A stretch of DNA of 64,000 nucleotides from Cannabis sativa (taxonomy: Eukaryota > Streptophyta > Magnoliopsida > Rosales > Cannabaceae): assembly GCF_029168945.1 (NCBI RefSeq), contig NC_083605.1, positions 29,587,280-29,651,279 of the forward strand. The letters are read 5' to 3'. Numbering within the stretch: position 1 is the stretch's first letter; each line of letters starts with the position of its first letter. The notes below the pieces were generated by a model. The model had not been told where the DNA came from. It saw nothing but the letters and a program-made list of their open reading frames with translations, and ran no database searches. This document shows, piece after piece, positions 22,421 to 34,380 of the stretch. The position numbers and the translations under genes were made by a program.

Positions 22421-23903
22421 CAAATTAAGTGGTTACAACTTAATTTTTTGATATTTAGTTAAATTTAAATTTTAAAATATTTAAGTTCTAGATTTTTTCT
22501 AATACAACTTAAATTAGATTCTTTTTCAAATTTTGTGGAAAAGATACTTAGTCAAATAAGATATTTTCTAGATAGTTATTTCTAGACTACTTATTATTTC
22601 TAATATTAAATAGGAAAATATTATACATTGTGAAATTAATTATTTAAATAATTAATTTTGGTACAATTTATTTGAAGTATATTTTTTCCTAGTATTAAAC
22701 TAGAATTAATAATTAAGCCTTCTATACACTTAATTATTTATTTCTTGAATTTAATACATTTAATTAATTTAAAAATTAAATATCTAAGTTGATTTTCATC
22801 ATGATACTTAAATATTTCTTTTTCATGACACTTAATTAAATAGAAAATTATTTTAGTTGAAATTTATTTTTTAAACTAAATTTAAATAATTTTCAAAATA
22901 TATTTTTCTTTATTTTATTAATCAAATTTCGAAATTGCATTTCTTAAATGCTGGAATTTCGAATTTTATTTGAAAAATAGATTAAAGTTGTAAATTATTT
23001 ATTTTAATTTTGAACCAACTTAAATCAATGATTTTTTCATTTATTGATTAATTTAAAATAAATTAAATTAAACTATATTATTAAAAATTGAATTAATTAG
23101 TCAAAGAAAAATCTAGATAGATGATATTTTTGCTTGAAGTATTTTTCTAGTGTATTTAATTAAATAAAAAATTAATATTTAAGTTGATTTTCATCATCAT
23201 ACTTAAATATTTGAAATTTTTCTTATATATTTAATTTAATAGAAAAATTATATTTTTTGTTGTAAATTAATTTTATTAATTAATTTTGGGCCAACATTAA
23301 ATTAGAATAATTTTTTTAGGATTTATTTTTTATTTTAACATGCATTTTTCAAAAATTGTATTCTTAAATACTTTAATTTTTCGAAATGCAATATATATTT
23401 ATAGAAAATAAAATTTGAGTTGTAAATTAATTTAAATTAATTTTGTAACAACTTAAATTGAATATTTTTCTAAATATTTATTGGAAATTATTACTAAGAT
23501 GGAAATAATTCATGTTATTTTCATAACCATCTAAGTAAATTTTATAAATATTAAATTAAAATTTATATTTAGAATTTTTCATTCTAAATTGGAAATTTTA
23601 ATTAAATAAATATATATTTAAAATAAATAGAATAAATAAAGAGAATCAAAGAAAATACAACTCTCTTTAAATAATGAGCTTTATTATTAAGATATTCGAT
23701 CTCCATTGTGGGTTTTACACCGCGTTTATTTTAGTGAGTAATCCTCCCTAATGGAGGAACGTTCATTAGCAATTTCGCACCGTTTAACCTCGCATGATAA
23801 GTAGTTTGTAAGTGTTTTGTATGGTATAGATCACCCTAATGGTGGCGACCATACTTGACTTGCAAATTATGAAACAATGGTGGAAGCTCATAAGATAGAA
23901 TTG

Positions 23904-24041
23904 CCTTGACTCTCGCCTAAACGGGACAACGCTGAATTATAATCTTGATCGAATAAAAGGTTGCTAGAATGGTTATCATTTTAGATGAGCTGACAACTCT
24001 ATTCAATGGATGATGCTTTGACTCTCGCCTAAACGGGACAC
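23904..24041 (+). repeat. Paired leader boxes, C2
   Basis: TTGACTCTCGCCTAAACGGG at 23906-23925 and again at 24018-24037, about 112 bp apart, followed by ACAACGC and ACACTGTATCAG respectively. Confidence 0.8.
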
Positions 24042-24949
24042 TGTATCAGTTTGTTGAAAAACCTTGGAAATTATTTAGGATTGTAAGTTTTAGTATTTTC
24101 ACTTGTCATTCCTACTTGCTATATGTTTATAATTTCTGAATTGTGTATGAATTTATATTGAACCATGTTATTTTCTGTTATTAAGTTGTAGTTTAATTTT
24201 GAATCTTCATTGTTGGTCTAACATGTTTGTTTTTCTAATGAGATAAATCCCTAATGGATTTTCACCATTAGACATACATAATAGTGTAAGATCTCGAAAG
24301 ATAAATATTGTATATGCAACATCTAGCTGTTCATCAATTGATGACACCTTAGACTAGTATTTTTACAATATGAAACAAGAAGATTACATAAATAAGATTA
24401 CTTTGTCTTTCGCTAATCGAAGCATCGTTGGATTCTTATTTATAAACGAAATTATCCTAATTCCTCTTAGCTTATTCATTTCGAATTAGCTCAATAATAT
24501 ATCATTGGATGAATGGTCTATAAATCATTTCATGTCATTATATTTTCTCTTAAGAAATTAAATGACGCATATGATTATAATCCCGAAATTCTATTCCCAA
24601 TTGATATAAATCCTCAATCTTAGAAATCTCCTACTTGTATGGGCAAATCTGACTTAGAGTTTGTATTAGTAGTGGTGGTCCAAGATAGAATTACTCATTA
24701 TATTTGGTATAAATTTAAGTCTTTGACTTTAATTTTAGATTCCAAATAGAAATTTTCTTATATTTCTAATTCCAGAATACAATACAGTTATACTTTCTCA
24801 AGTGTTTAATATCCATCTTTTATTAATGGATTAAAACTGTCTGGAATATGAGTTAGGTATTCTGTGACCAGGATCCACTTGCAATATTCTAAGAACTCTT
24901 TAATGTAACTAAACCTATGTCATCAAAAGACACTACCACATTTTTTTTA

Positions 24950-26840
24950 ATCTATGGCATTTGTATCTTGTTCATAGTGGATTTGACAAGATCAATCTCT
25001 GCAAAGAGTTAATATGCCTATATCCACTGAAAGTAGTTCATCTCATTCGCAGATGGATGTACATTCAAGGGTGGATATGAGTTTTTTGTTGTATTCTTCA
25101 AACGATAACTCTAGATTATACCTTTTAGCAAGAAATTTGAAATGTTTGAAAATTTTCATTAATTTCTAGCAATGGTTAAAACCATTAAGGTAAGTGGTTA
25201 AAGATCTTGCGAACTGATAGGGGTGGAGAAATAGTTAGTAAATATGCAGTTCAAAGATCGTTAAATTGATTTTTGAATTATATCCAAACTTACCTCCCCA
25301 GAAATTTCGAGTTGCATGTTGATGATTAGTTACTAGTCGTTGCTAATTCCTTCTATGGTAATACAATTTCAGAATGATGTAATAGTTGTATACTTAATGT
25401 AAATCATTACTAGATTGATGGATGACCTAATCAAAATCTTAAGAAAAGCTAGAACTGTTAACCATGGTTTGTTAGCTGTTCTAAGTGATTAGGGGTGGAC
25501 CATCCCATTGTCAATAGATAAGAAAGTGTTTGTTCAAACAAATACTACTTTTCTAAGAAAATGACTAAGTCTGAAAATCAAGTAGAAAATAAAGGAGATA
25601 TTTAATTCTTGATTCCAAAAGTGTTCTATCATCTTATATTAACATATGATGATCCCACTGCCTCTGTTCTCTTGTCACAACCGAAGAGATCAATACCATT
25701 TAGTTTTCTTCGACATAATTCACGGTACCTCGTCGTAGTGGGAGAGTTTCTAGGAACTCACCTTCTTATGACTTGGGAGACACTAGTGATTAAAATCCAT
25801 TGTGAGTTTAAACAAGTAATGGATTGTCAAGATAAGAAACTAAGAAGAAAAGCCAATAGAACTATGGTTTAATCCATTCACATGGAATAACCTAAAGTTT
25901 TCTATTACAAGGACATAAAAGGAAATTTTCGTTTATAAGTCCATTCAATGGACTTAACAAACTTCCTGTTCCTAGTATTATAGGTTTGAGTTTATCTAAA
26001 CCTATGGCTTGTGGTATACTTGGTAATTACTTACTCTAATGCAAGCAACTTACTTTAGTAAGATGCTGAAGCATTTTCTTTCTAATGGCAATCTATAGAA
26101 GCTTCACAACTTCTTAGACATAGATTTTATTTATCTAAGGAAAAGTCTCAACTATTCCAGAAAAGATAAAGCCATGAAAGAATTTCTTATATCAACAGTG
26201 AGAGGTCTTAGATATGCTTGTGTATGCCTTAGACCAGACACCTGCTGTTGAGTGGGAGTAATGAGTAGGTATCAGATTAATCCAGGAGAAGAACATTGGA
26301 AGACAATCAAGTAAATCCTAAGACTAAGAAGAGGAACTATATGTTAGTCTATAAGGGTGTGTTTAAAACTCTTAGACTACACCATATCAGATTTTGAAAT
26401 TTGCCTTTGTGCTAGTAAATCTTTCTGATAAGATGGTGGTTACTCTGGGGGTGGAATAGTGATTTTGGAGAAGTGTAAAAACCTATCTGAAGTCTCTAGG
26501 TCTACCAGGAAGGGACTGAATGTTAAAGTTGCAGGAAAGGTACTTATTCAGTCTAAGGAAAGTTCTATACATTTTTGGCACCATTCCGAATTGCCTAAAC
26601 TACTAGTGTTAATTTCCTGATTAACAAAAAGTAGTTGCCAAAGATATAGAATCCAGTATCCCAAGAGAGTAGACATATAGAGAGGAATTTCACATTATCA
26701 ATGATTTTGTGATTAAGGAAGAGTAATGGTGGAGAAAGGGTTGTGGTTAATTCAACCTCTCAGATCTTATTACGAGGAGTTTACTACTACTACACTTGAT
26801 TTGTATATCAAGGTGTTGAGATTATTTGAAACGCACTTTT
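24950..26840 (+). pseudogene. C2 pol remnant (integrase to RNase H), heavily decayed
   Basis: A patchwork recognisable against C1: CTATGGCATTTGTATC (zinc region), GGTGGATATGAG (GGYE), CTTGCGAACTGATAGGGGTG (RTDRGG), CGTCGTAGTGGGAGAGTTTC (PRRSGRVS), then GAGAGGTCTTAGATATGCTT...CTTAGACCAGACACCTG (SLMYAMLCTRPDI region, with a TGA just after) and a tail from KHIERKYHI. Stops and frameshifts occur throughout, and the span is about 0.8 kb shorter than the same part of C1. The same damage is present in C4, C5 and C6, so the element was already non-coding when it spread. Confidence 0.85.
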
Positions 26841-26853
26841 TGTTTTATATTAG

Positions 26854-26867
26854 TGCAAGTGGGAGTT
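26854..26867 (+). other. C2 polypurine tract
   Basis: TGCAAGTGGGAGTT directly before the TGTTGGG of the 3' LTR. Confidence 0.87.
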
Positions 26868-28763
26868 TGTTGGGTTTTATGCCCTAAATAAAACTCATTT
26901 CAATAAAATCAGATTTACTTATTAATATAGATCAGAAATAACATTTAATGTTGCATGGTTCACATGATTTATTTCATGATTATATGTACATAATGTATAA
27001 ATTCATCTGAAACCCTTTTCACATACTTGATCCTGTTTATTGTGCCGTCAACACATTGGAAAGTAAACATGACTATGTGAATAAAGTTTCCTAGATTTAT
27101 CAGACATAGGGTTTTACTGATATGATAATCTACAACAGAGTTTACTTGCATTTGGAGAAGTGCTATGTTCTTTCCAGAGCATTGGTTAAAGTAAAGCTCA
27201 GGTTGGATGCATGGAGTATGCATCGGAAGGGACCGATATTGAACTTTGACTTAGATTTATTAAACTTACCGTAATATCTATTCAAGTCAATATCGCCTAG
27301 TTGATCCTAGATCAAATGATCTTAATCCTGTTATGATTAGGCTCAATCTTGAAAGGCTATTCGTGTTCTTTGATTTGTTAGTTAAGCCTTCTTTTAGGTC
27401 AGGGTGATACGTACATTTTGGGAACACGGTAGTGCAATTGAGTGGGAGCGCTAACATAAACATGGAATCTGTAGCTTCTATCTGGCGAATAGTAAGCAAA
27501 GGATGGTCTCCTTCGAGCTTGACCAAACGAACATAAATGGTGGAGTACTCATTTCACATAAGCTGAAATATCATTTATACGGGGTCAAGTGTTTTAAGGA
27601 TAAAATGCATTGTAGGGTGTAACGGTAATCTAATCCCTTTACAGTGTAGATCATTCATATAGAGGATCAGTGATCACATTAGGATTATAACAATGGATAA
27701 CTAATGATGTGTCTATATGGTGGAACATATAGAGCATTCTATATACTGAGAGTGCAATTCTAAGTTCTATGCGTGGATTCAACGAAGAATTAATAAGTTA
27801 GTGAATTTTAGTGCTAAATTCTTGATCTACTTATTGGAAGCTCGGTTATATAGACCCATGATCCCCGCACTAGTTGAGATAATATTGCTTGTAAGACTCA
27901 TATAATTGGTTTTGAATAATCAATTATAATTCTCAAATTAGACTATGTCTATTTGTGAATTTTTCACTAAGTAAGGGCGAAATTGTAAAGAAAGAGTTTA
28001 TGGGGGCATATTTGTTAATTATGATACTTTGTATGGTTCAATTAATAAATATGATAAATGACAATATTATTTAATAATTATTTATAGTTATTAAATAGTT
28101 AGAATTGGCATTTAAATGGTTGAATTAGAAAATTGGCGTTTTTGAGAAAATCAGATGCAGAAAAGATAAAACTGCAAAATTGCAAAAAGTGAGGCCCAAA
28201 TCCACTTGTATAGGGCCGGCCACTTTTGTAGGGTTTTTCCCTCTGATATTTTCATTATTTTAATGCCAAATAATTCAAACCTATCCCTAGTGGAATGCTA
28301 TAAATAGATAGTGAAGGCTTCAGGAAAATTACACTTTTCTTCTGACACTTTCTGAATCAGAAAAAACTGAGCCTTCTCTCTCCCTATCTTTGGCCGAACC
28401 CACTCTCTCTCTCTTCCTCTTGAATTTCGAAATTCTTAGTGTATGAGTAGTGCCCACACACAGCAAGTGATACCTCGATCATAGTGAGGAAGATTGTGAA
28501 GAAAGACTTTCAGCAAAAAGGAGTTTCAGCATCAAAGATTCAGAGAAAGAGATCCAGGTTCAGATATTGATAATGCTCTGCTACAGAAAGGAATCAAGGG
28601 CTAGATATCTAAACGGAAGGAGTCATTTAATTCCGCTGCACCCAATGTAAGGTTTCCTAAACTTTATATGTGTTTATTTCATCGTATTAGAAAGTTCATA
28701 TTTAGGGTGTTAATCAACATACTTGTGAGTAGATCTAAGATCCTGGTAAAATAATTTCCAACA
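26868..28763 (+). repeat. C2 3' LTR
   Basis: 1896 bp, TGTTGGGTTTTATG...AATTTCCAACA, both ends intact. TATA box CTATAAATAG at 28298-28307. The flank at 28764 resumes the C3 LTR. Confidence 0.95.
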
Positions 28764-28936
28764 GATCAAATATGTGAAAAGGGTTTCAGATGAATTTATA
28801 AATCAAATAGACAAGCAATTAATAAAGTGAACCAAAACATACACAAATGAATAAAAAATACTTCTGTTTCTTTATTGATGTTGAATAAAATAGATTACAT
28901 TGAAATGGAGTTTTATTTAGGGCATAAAACCCAACA
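28764..28936 (-). repeat. C3 3' LTR remnant
   Basis: Matches the end of the C3 5' LTR from GATCAAATATGTGAAAAGGG to CATAAAACCCAACA, including the C1/C3-type outer U3. The remaining roughly 1.7 kb is absent. Confidence 0.9.
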
Positions 28937-28950
28937 AACTCCCACTTGCA
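28937..28950 (-). other. C3 polypurine tract
   Basis: Minus strand TGCAAGTGGGAGTT at the LTR boundary. Confidence 0.85.
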
Positions 28951-28965
28951 CTAATATAAAACTAA

Positions 28966-29217
28966 TCAGTACATATCAATTAATCCTAAATTCTGATGGT
29001 GCTTTTCAAATGCAGTCACGGCCAAGACTTTGGTGAATGGAGCAGCTAGGTTGTCCTTTGTGTCCACTTTCTCAACTAGTACATCCCCTCTTGCCACGTA
29101 TTCTCTGATAATGTGATACTTCCTTTCAATGTGTTTGCTTCTCTTGTGGCTTCGAGGTTCCTTACTGTTAGCTATCGCTCCATTATTATCACAAAGTAGG
29201 ACCAGAGGCTTTTCCAT
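28966..29217 (-). pseudogene. C3 pol: RNase H C-terminal end
   Basis: Reads [32 protein letters not shown] and ends LGLIDMY, stop at 28966-28968. It is out of frame with the preceding part because of a small deletion near 29225-29245 (the upstream frame runs on as FFTVSVSYLEWK to a stop near 29172). AAPF replaces the ADPFTK of C1. Confidence 0.9.
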
Positions 29218-30884
29218 TCCAGGTACGACACCGATACTGTGAAGAACTTTCTTAGCCAGACAAGTTCTTTAGCAGCTTCGGCTGCAGCTATGTATTCAGC
29301 TTCCATAGTCGAGTCTGATATCGCGGTTTGTTTTGCACTTCTCCAAACCACTGCTCCACCCCCAAGAGTAAACACCATCCCAGATGTAGATTTCCTGTCT
29401 TCAAGACTTTCCTGGAAATCTGAATTAGTATAGCCTATAGGATTTAAAGCACCACCCTTGTAGACTAATACTAGATCTCTTGTACTCTTTAAGTATTTCA
29501 AAATATACTTAACTGCATTCCAATGTTGTTGTCCTGGATTTGACTGATACCTGCTCACGATTACCACTGCATAGCAGATGTCAGGTCTAGTGCATAACAT
29601 TGCATACATAAGACTTCCAACTGCAGAAGCATAAGGAATTTTTGCCATGTCCTCTATCTCTTGAGGATCAGTCGGAGACTATTCCTTAGATAGACGGATA
29701 CCATATCTAGAAGGCATGTTTGCCCCATTGGTGTTGTTCATGGAGAATCTCTCTAAAACTTTGTCAATGTAAGTTGTTTGAGAGAGAGCAAGAGATCTGT
29801 TCTTCCAGTTTCTGATAATCTGAATACCAGGAACATAGGCTGCTTCACCCAAATCTTTCATATCGAATTGGGTGTTGAGCCATTCCTTGATGTGAGTCAT
29901 TTTCTTGATATTGTTTCCAATAATCAAAATGTCATCAACATAAAGGACCAGGAATACTACTACTTGGTCTTCCTTGAGTTGGTAAACACAAGGTTCATCC
30001 TCATTCTGAAGAAAGTCGTAGGTCTTGATGATTTCATCAAACCTTTTGTTCCATGAGCGAGAAGCTTACTTAAGTCCATAGATAGACCTATTTAATTTGC
30101 AAACTTTATTTTCCTGCCCTGGAAGAATATAGCCTTCTGGTTGCTCCATATAGATGGTTTCTTCAAGTACCCCATTAAGGAAGGCAGTCTTGACATCCAT
30201 TTGCCAGATTTCATAATCGAAAGCAGCAGCTATGGAGAGAAGAATCCGGATGGATTTGAGCATGGCAACAGGACTAAAAGTTTACTCATAATCCATGCCT
30301 TCTCTTTGGGTATAACCCTTGGCTACAAGTCTAGCTTTAAAAGTTTCGACTTCGCCTCCAGCTCCTCTTTTCTTCTTGTAAACCCACTTGCATCCTATCG
30401 GATGATAGTCGTCAGGTGCGTCTACATATTCCCAGACTTAGTTCTTTTTCATGGAATCCATTTCTGAATCTATGCCGGCCGACCATCGTTTCTGTTGCGG
30501 ACTAGCCATTGCCTGTTTATAGGTTAATGGATCGTCTTCAATACCGTCACCAACGACCATATTGATTTCACCATCCAAGCCATAACGAGGTGGTTTTGTT
30601 GAAACCCTCCCACTACGACGAGGAGCGGTGATCTTTTGAACAGAAACTTTAGTAGTAGATTTCTCAGTTGGTTCGACTCAGGGAGTGGGATTGTCCTCTT
30701 CACGAATGGAAGAGGACGGAACATTGGAAGGACTTATATCTGAAAGAATTTCCTCCAACACTACTTTACTTTGTGATTTGAAATTCTTAATATAGTCATC
30801 TTCAAGGAAAGTGGTGTTTGTGGAAACAAACACTTTATCATCCTTGCGACTATAAAATAGTCCACCCCTAGTCTCGACAAACAT
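29172..30884 (-). pseudogene. C3 pol: integrase tail, reverse transcriptase and RNase H start
   Basis: One continuous reading frame broken only by single stops: after EEDNPTP (near 30676), in the KKN-VWEY segment (near 30440), in DYE-TFSP (near 30283), in GLK-ASRSW (near 30065) and after RLSKE (near 29677). The RT motifs are all present: WVYKKKRGAGGE, QMDVKTAFLNGVLEETIYM, LYVDDILIIG, MKDLGEAAYV, YASAVGSLMYAMLCTRPDI, and RNase [18 protein letters not shown] frameshift near 29230 ends the frame. Few lesions for its length, so decay is recent, comparable to C1. Confidence 0.9.
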
Positions 30885-30925
30885 GCAAACTTCAGTTCGT
30901 GACTCAAGTTTGTCGTCTTTCTTTC

Positions 30926-32305
30926 TTAAGACATGAGCAGGGCCCCCCAGATTCTGTAATGGCGTAAACTAGGTGTACAACCAATCCATAATTCTAAGGG
31001 TGTCTTAGGGATTGATTTAGATGGAACACCATTTAAAATTTCGGTTGCCATCTGAATTGCATATCCCCAGAAGGACGTAGGTAGAGTTGAAAAACTAAGC
31101 ATGGACCTAACCATTTCCAAGAGCGTGTGATTCCGTCTTTCTGCAACTCCATTTTGCTGTGGAGTGCTAGGGGCGGTTAATTGGGATTCAATTCCAAGTT
31201 CAATTAAATGATCTTTGAACTGCATATCCATTTATTCTCCACCCCTATCAGTTCGCAAGATCTTTAATGTTTTACCCAATTGGTTTTGAGCCAATGCGTG
31301 AAATTCCTGAAACTTTGCAAATGTTTCAGATTTCTTATGCATAAGGTAAATATGTCCATATCTAGAGAAATCGTCAATGAAAGTGACAAAATACTCATAA
31401 CCACCTCGGGCTTTGACATTCAAAGGTCCGCAGACATCGGAATGCACTAACCCTAGGGGTTGTTTGGCACGCTCTCCCTTTGCAGAGAAAGAACGTTTAG
31501 TCATTTTTCCTTCCAGGCAGGACTCGCATACTGGCAATTCACCTAAGACGACATTTTTCAATGGACCGTCTTTGGTTAGCCTATTGAGTCTATCAAAGCC
31601 TATATGGCCTAAACGTAAATGCCATAGATATGTTTCATTATCATCAACGATCTTTTACTTTTTGTGGTTTCTAGGTTTGGCTACTTTAAAAAGTTCGTTA
31701 TGTAGGGCAAATGGTGTTTCTGGTCTAAGAACATAAAGCCCCTGTTCCATGGATGCAACACAAATCTGAATGTCATTTCGAGAAATGGTAGATCCAGAAT
31801 CCGAAAAATCTAATTTGTATTGTTGCATTTGTAAGCATGAAACAGAAACCAAGTTTCTACTTAAATTTGAAATGTATAAGACATTGTCTAATTCCAAAAT
31901 TCTTTTTTGAAACTTGAGTTTGGCTTTTCCTCTAGCTCTAACCGAAATCATTTCGCCATTACCAACTTTAAGTTTCAACTCTCCGGATTTCAAATAATTC
32001 CAATTCTCAAGCAATTGCAATGAACAACTTACATGGTTTGTAGACCCAGAATCAAGAATCCAAATGGATTTATCATTCTCTAACACACATGATTCGAAGA
32101 CTAAAGCATTACTGCTTATTCGTTTGTGATTTTTTGTTCTTGATGGTACAATTTGTTGTGAAGTATAACTTGAGGAAGTGAAATCACTTTCTCTTATCTT
32201 CTCAACTAAGCTTGAAATAGTAGGATTTATGGAGGTATGAACTATTTGCTCTTCAGAGTGAACAATTCCCAGCTTACCTGCTTTCTGGAATTTAATGTGC
32301 ATCAT
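30926..32305 (-). pseudogene. C3 pol: gag remnant, protease, integrase
   Basis: One frame with two stops (TAA at 31652-31654 and at 31229-31231, the latter where RGGE should be followed by Tyr). Protease motif IWILDSGSTNHV. Zinc region HLRLGHIGFDRL and CESCLEGKMTKRSF. Catalytic residues in HSDVCGPLN, RTDRGGE and PQQNGVAERRN, so the acidic triad is complete. No CCHC knuckle is found before the protease: the stretch SSYTSQQIVPSRTKNHK replaces it. A frameshift near 30930 ends the frame in RIWG. Confidence 0.9.
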
Positions 32306-32545
32306 GAGTATATGTGAAGTATTACTCTGACAAGGAGTTTATAACTTCACGTTCAATTGCTAATATATTAACTAGGAGTGGAATGGGATGAGGGTTATTG
32401 GCACTACAACACATCAATAAAACAGAAGTAAGGTTTTGGTTCAAATTCATACACAAGTTCAGAAAATAACAAATAATCACATATGTTATAAAAAATACTA
32501 AATCTAACATAGTTTATTTTCCAAGGTTTCCAACATAATGAAATA

Positions 32546-32683
32546 CAGTGTCCCGGTAGGCGAGAGTCAAAGATAACATTAGTCGAATAGAGTAGTCAGC
32601 TCATCTAAAATGAAATATTTTAGCAACCTTCTATTCGATCAAAATGAGAATCCAACGTTGTCCCGGTAGGCGAAAGTCAAGGT
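32546..32683 (-). repeat. Paired leader boxes, C3
   Basis: Minus strand TTGACTCTCGCCTACCGGGA and TTGACTTTCGCCTACCGGGA about 110 bp apart. This is the CCTACC variant, also seen in C4 and C5. Confidence 0.8.
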
Positions 32684-32743
32684 TATTCTCATTTTATGAG
32701 CTTCCCCCATTGTTTCATGTTTTATGAGTTTATCTCTAAGTAG

Positions 32744-32748
32744 TCACC
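32744..32748. repeat. Target site duplication (left) of C5
   Basis: TCACC here and at 52985-52989 flanks C5. Removing C5 restores a leader sequence that is continuous in C4 and C5 themselves. Confidence 0.93.
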
Positions 32749-34380
32749 TGTTGGAAATTATTTTACCAGGATCTTAGATCTACTCACAAGTATTTTTATT
32801 AACATCCTAAATAAGAACTTTCTAAAACGATAAATTAAACACATATAAAGTTTAAGAAACCTTACATTGGGTGCAGCGGAATATAATGACTCCTTCCGTT
32901 CAGATATCTAGCCCTTGATTCCTTTCTGTAGCAGAGCATTATCAATATCTGAATCTGGATCTCTTTCTCTGAATCTTTGATGCTGAAACCTCCTTCTTGC
33001 TGAAAGTCTTTCTTCACGATCTTCCTCACTATGATTGAGGTATCACTTGATGTGTGTGGGCACTACTCATACACTAAGGATTTCGAAATTCAAGAGGGAA
33101 GAGAAAGAAGAAGTGGCAGCTAAAGATAGGGAGAGAGAAAGGTCAGGTTTTTCTCTGAAGGAAAAATAGAAAATTTAAGTGTAAATTTCCTGAAGCCTTC
33201 ACTATCTATTTATAGCATTCCACTAGGGTTAGGTTTGAATTATTTGGCATTAAAATAATGAAAAAATCAGTTTAAATTTCCTACAAAAGTGGCTGGCCCT
33301 ATACAAGTGGATTTGGGCCTCACTTTTTGCAATTTTGCAGTTTTATCTTTTCTGCATCTGATTTTCTCAAAAATGCCAATTTTCTAATTCAACCATTTAA
33401 ATGCCAATTCTAACTATTTAATAACTATAAATAATTATTAAATAATATTGTCATTTATCATATTTATTAATTGAACCATACAAAGTATCATAATTAACAA
33501 ATATGCCCCTAAAACTCTTTCTTTACAATTTCGCCCTTACTTAGTGAAAAATTCACAAATAGACATAGTCTAATTTGAGAATTATAATTGATTAATCAAA
33601 ACCAATTACATGAGTCTTACAAGCAATATTATCTCAACTAGTGGGGGGACCATGGGTCTATATAACCGAGCTTCCAATAAGTAGATCAAGAATTTAGCAC
33701 TAAAATTCACTAACTTATTAATTCTTCGTTGAATCCACGCATAGAACTTAGAATTGCACTCTCAGTATATAGAATGCTCTATATGTTCCACCATATAGAC
33801 ACATCATTAGTTATCCATTGTTATAATCCTAATGTGATCAATGATCCTCTATATGAATGATCTACACTGTAAAGGGATTAAATTACCGTTACACCCTACA
33901 ATGTATTTATTCCTTAAAACACTTGACCCCGTATAAATGATATTTCAACTTATGTGAAATGAGATCTCCACCATTTATTTTCGTTTGGTCAAGCTCGAAG
34001 GAGATCATCCTTTGCTTAATATTCGCCAGATAGAAGCTATAGATTCCATGTTTATGCTAGCGCTCCCACTCAATTGCACTACCGTGTTCCCAAAATGTAC
34101 GTATCACCCTGACCTAAAAGTAGGCTTAACTAACAAATCAAAGAACACGAATAGCCTTTCAAGATTGAGCCTAATCATAACAGGATTAAGATCATTTGAT
34201 CTAGGATCAACTAGGCGATATTGACTTGAATAGATATTACGGTAAGTTTAATAAATCTAAGTCAAAGTTCAATATCGGTCCCTTCCGATGCATACTCCAT
34301 GCATCCAACCTGGGCTTTACTTTAACCAATGTTCTGGAAAGAACATAGTATTTCTCCAAATACAAGTAAACTCTTGTTGT
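32749..34380 (-). repeat. C5 3' LTR, R/U5 side
   Basis: From TGTTGGAAATTATT to CTCTTGTTGT, where C4 starts. TATA box at 33206-33215 on the minus strand. It forms a head-to-head inverted repeat with the C4 5' LTR next to it. Confidence 0.93.

Larger units (their letters stand above)
20507..24949 (+). other. C2 leader and non-coding 5' internal region
   Basis: 4.4 kb, very AT-rich, no credible frame. It has a short GC-rich patch with TGCGATCGCG (20786-20795), a TGGGCC/GGCCCA block (21822-21965), subtype A leader sequence with CCTCCCTAATGGAGG (23743-23757) and the paired boxes (23906-24041). It then holds about 0.9 kb (24060-24950) without resemblance to C1 gag, which is shared with C4 and C5. 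Confidence 0.7.
18599..28763 (+). mobile_element. C2: copia element, non-autonomous type
   Basis: About 10.17 kb with two LTRs (18599-20492, 26868-28763) that differ by roughly 1-1.5% by eye, primer site TGGCCTCAGAGC and polypurine tract TGCAAGTGGGAGTT. No long coding frame: pol is reduced to decayed fragments. The right flank (GATCAAATATG) continues the broken 3' LTR of C3. The left flank is C6 internal sequence and the LTR lacks its first TG, so the left end has been cut by a deletion. Confidence 0.92.
32306..32748 (-). other. C3 gag start remnant and gag-proximal leader
   Basis: A gag-like start, CCSANNPHPIPLLVNILA, lies near 32350-32415, broken before the next block. Leader boxes follow at 32546-32572 and 32656-32683. 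It ends at the TCACC target site of C5. Confidence 0.7.

Noticed and set aside
16019..28763. Three-LTR array produced by unequal exchange (C6 fragment joined to C2)
   Set aside because: Possible, but a single deletion explains the missing TG of the C2 LTR, the lost C3 LTR part and the collinear return of C6 at 57456 more simply.
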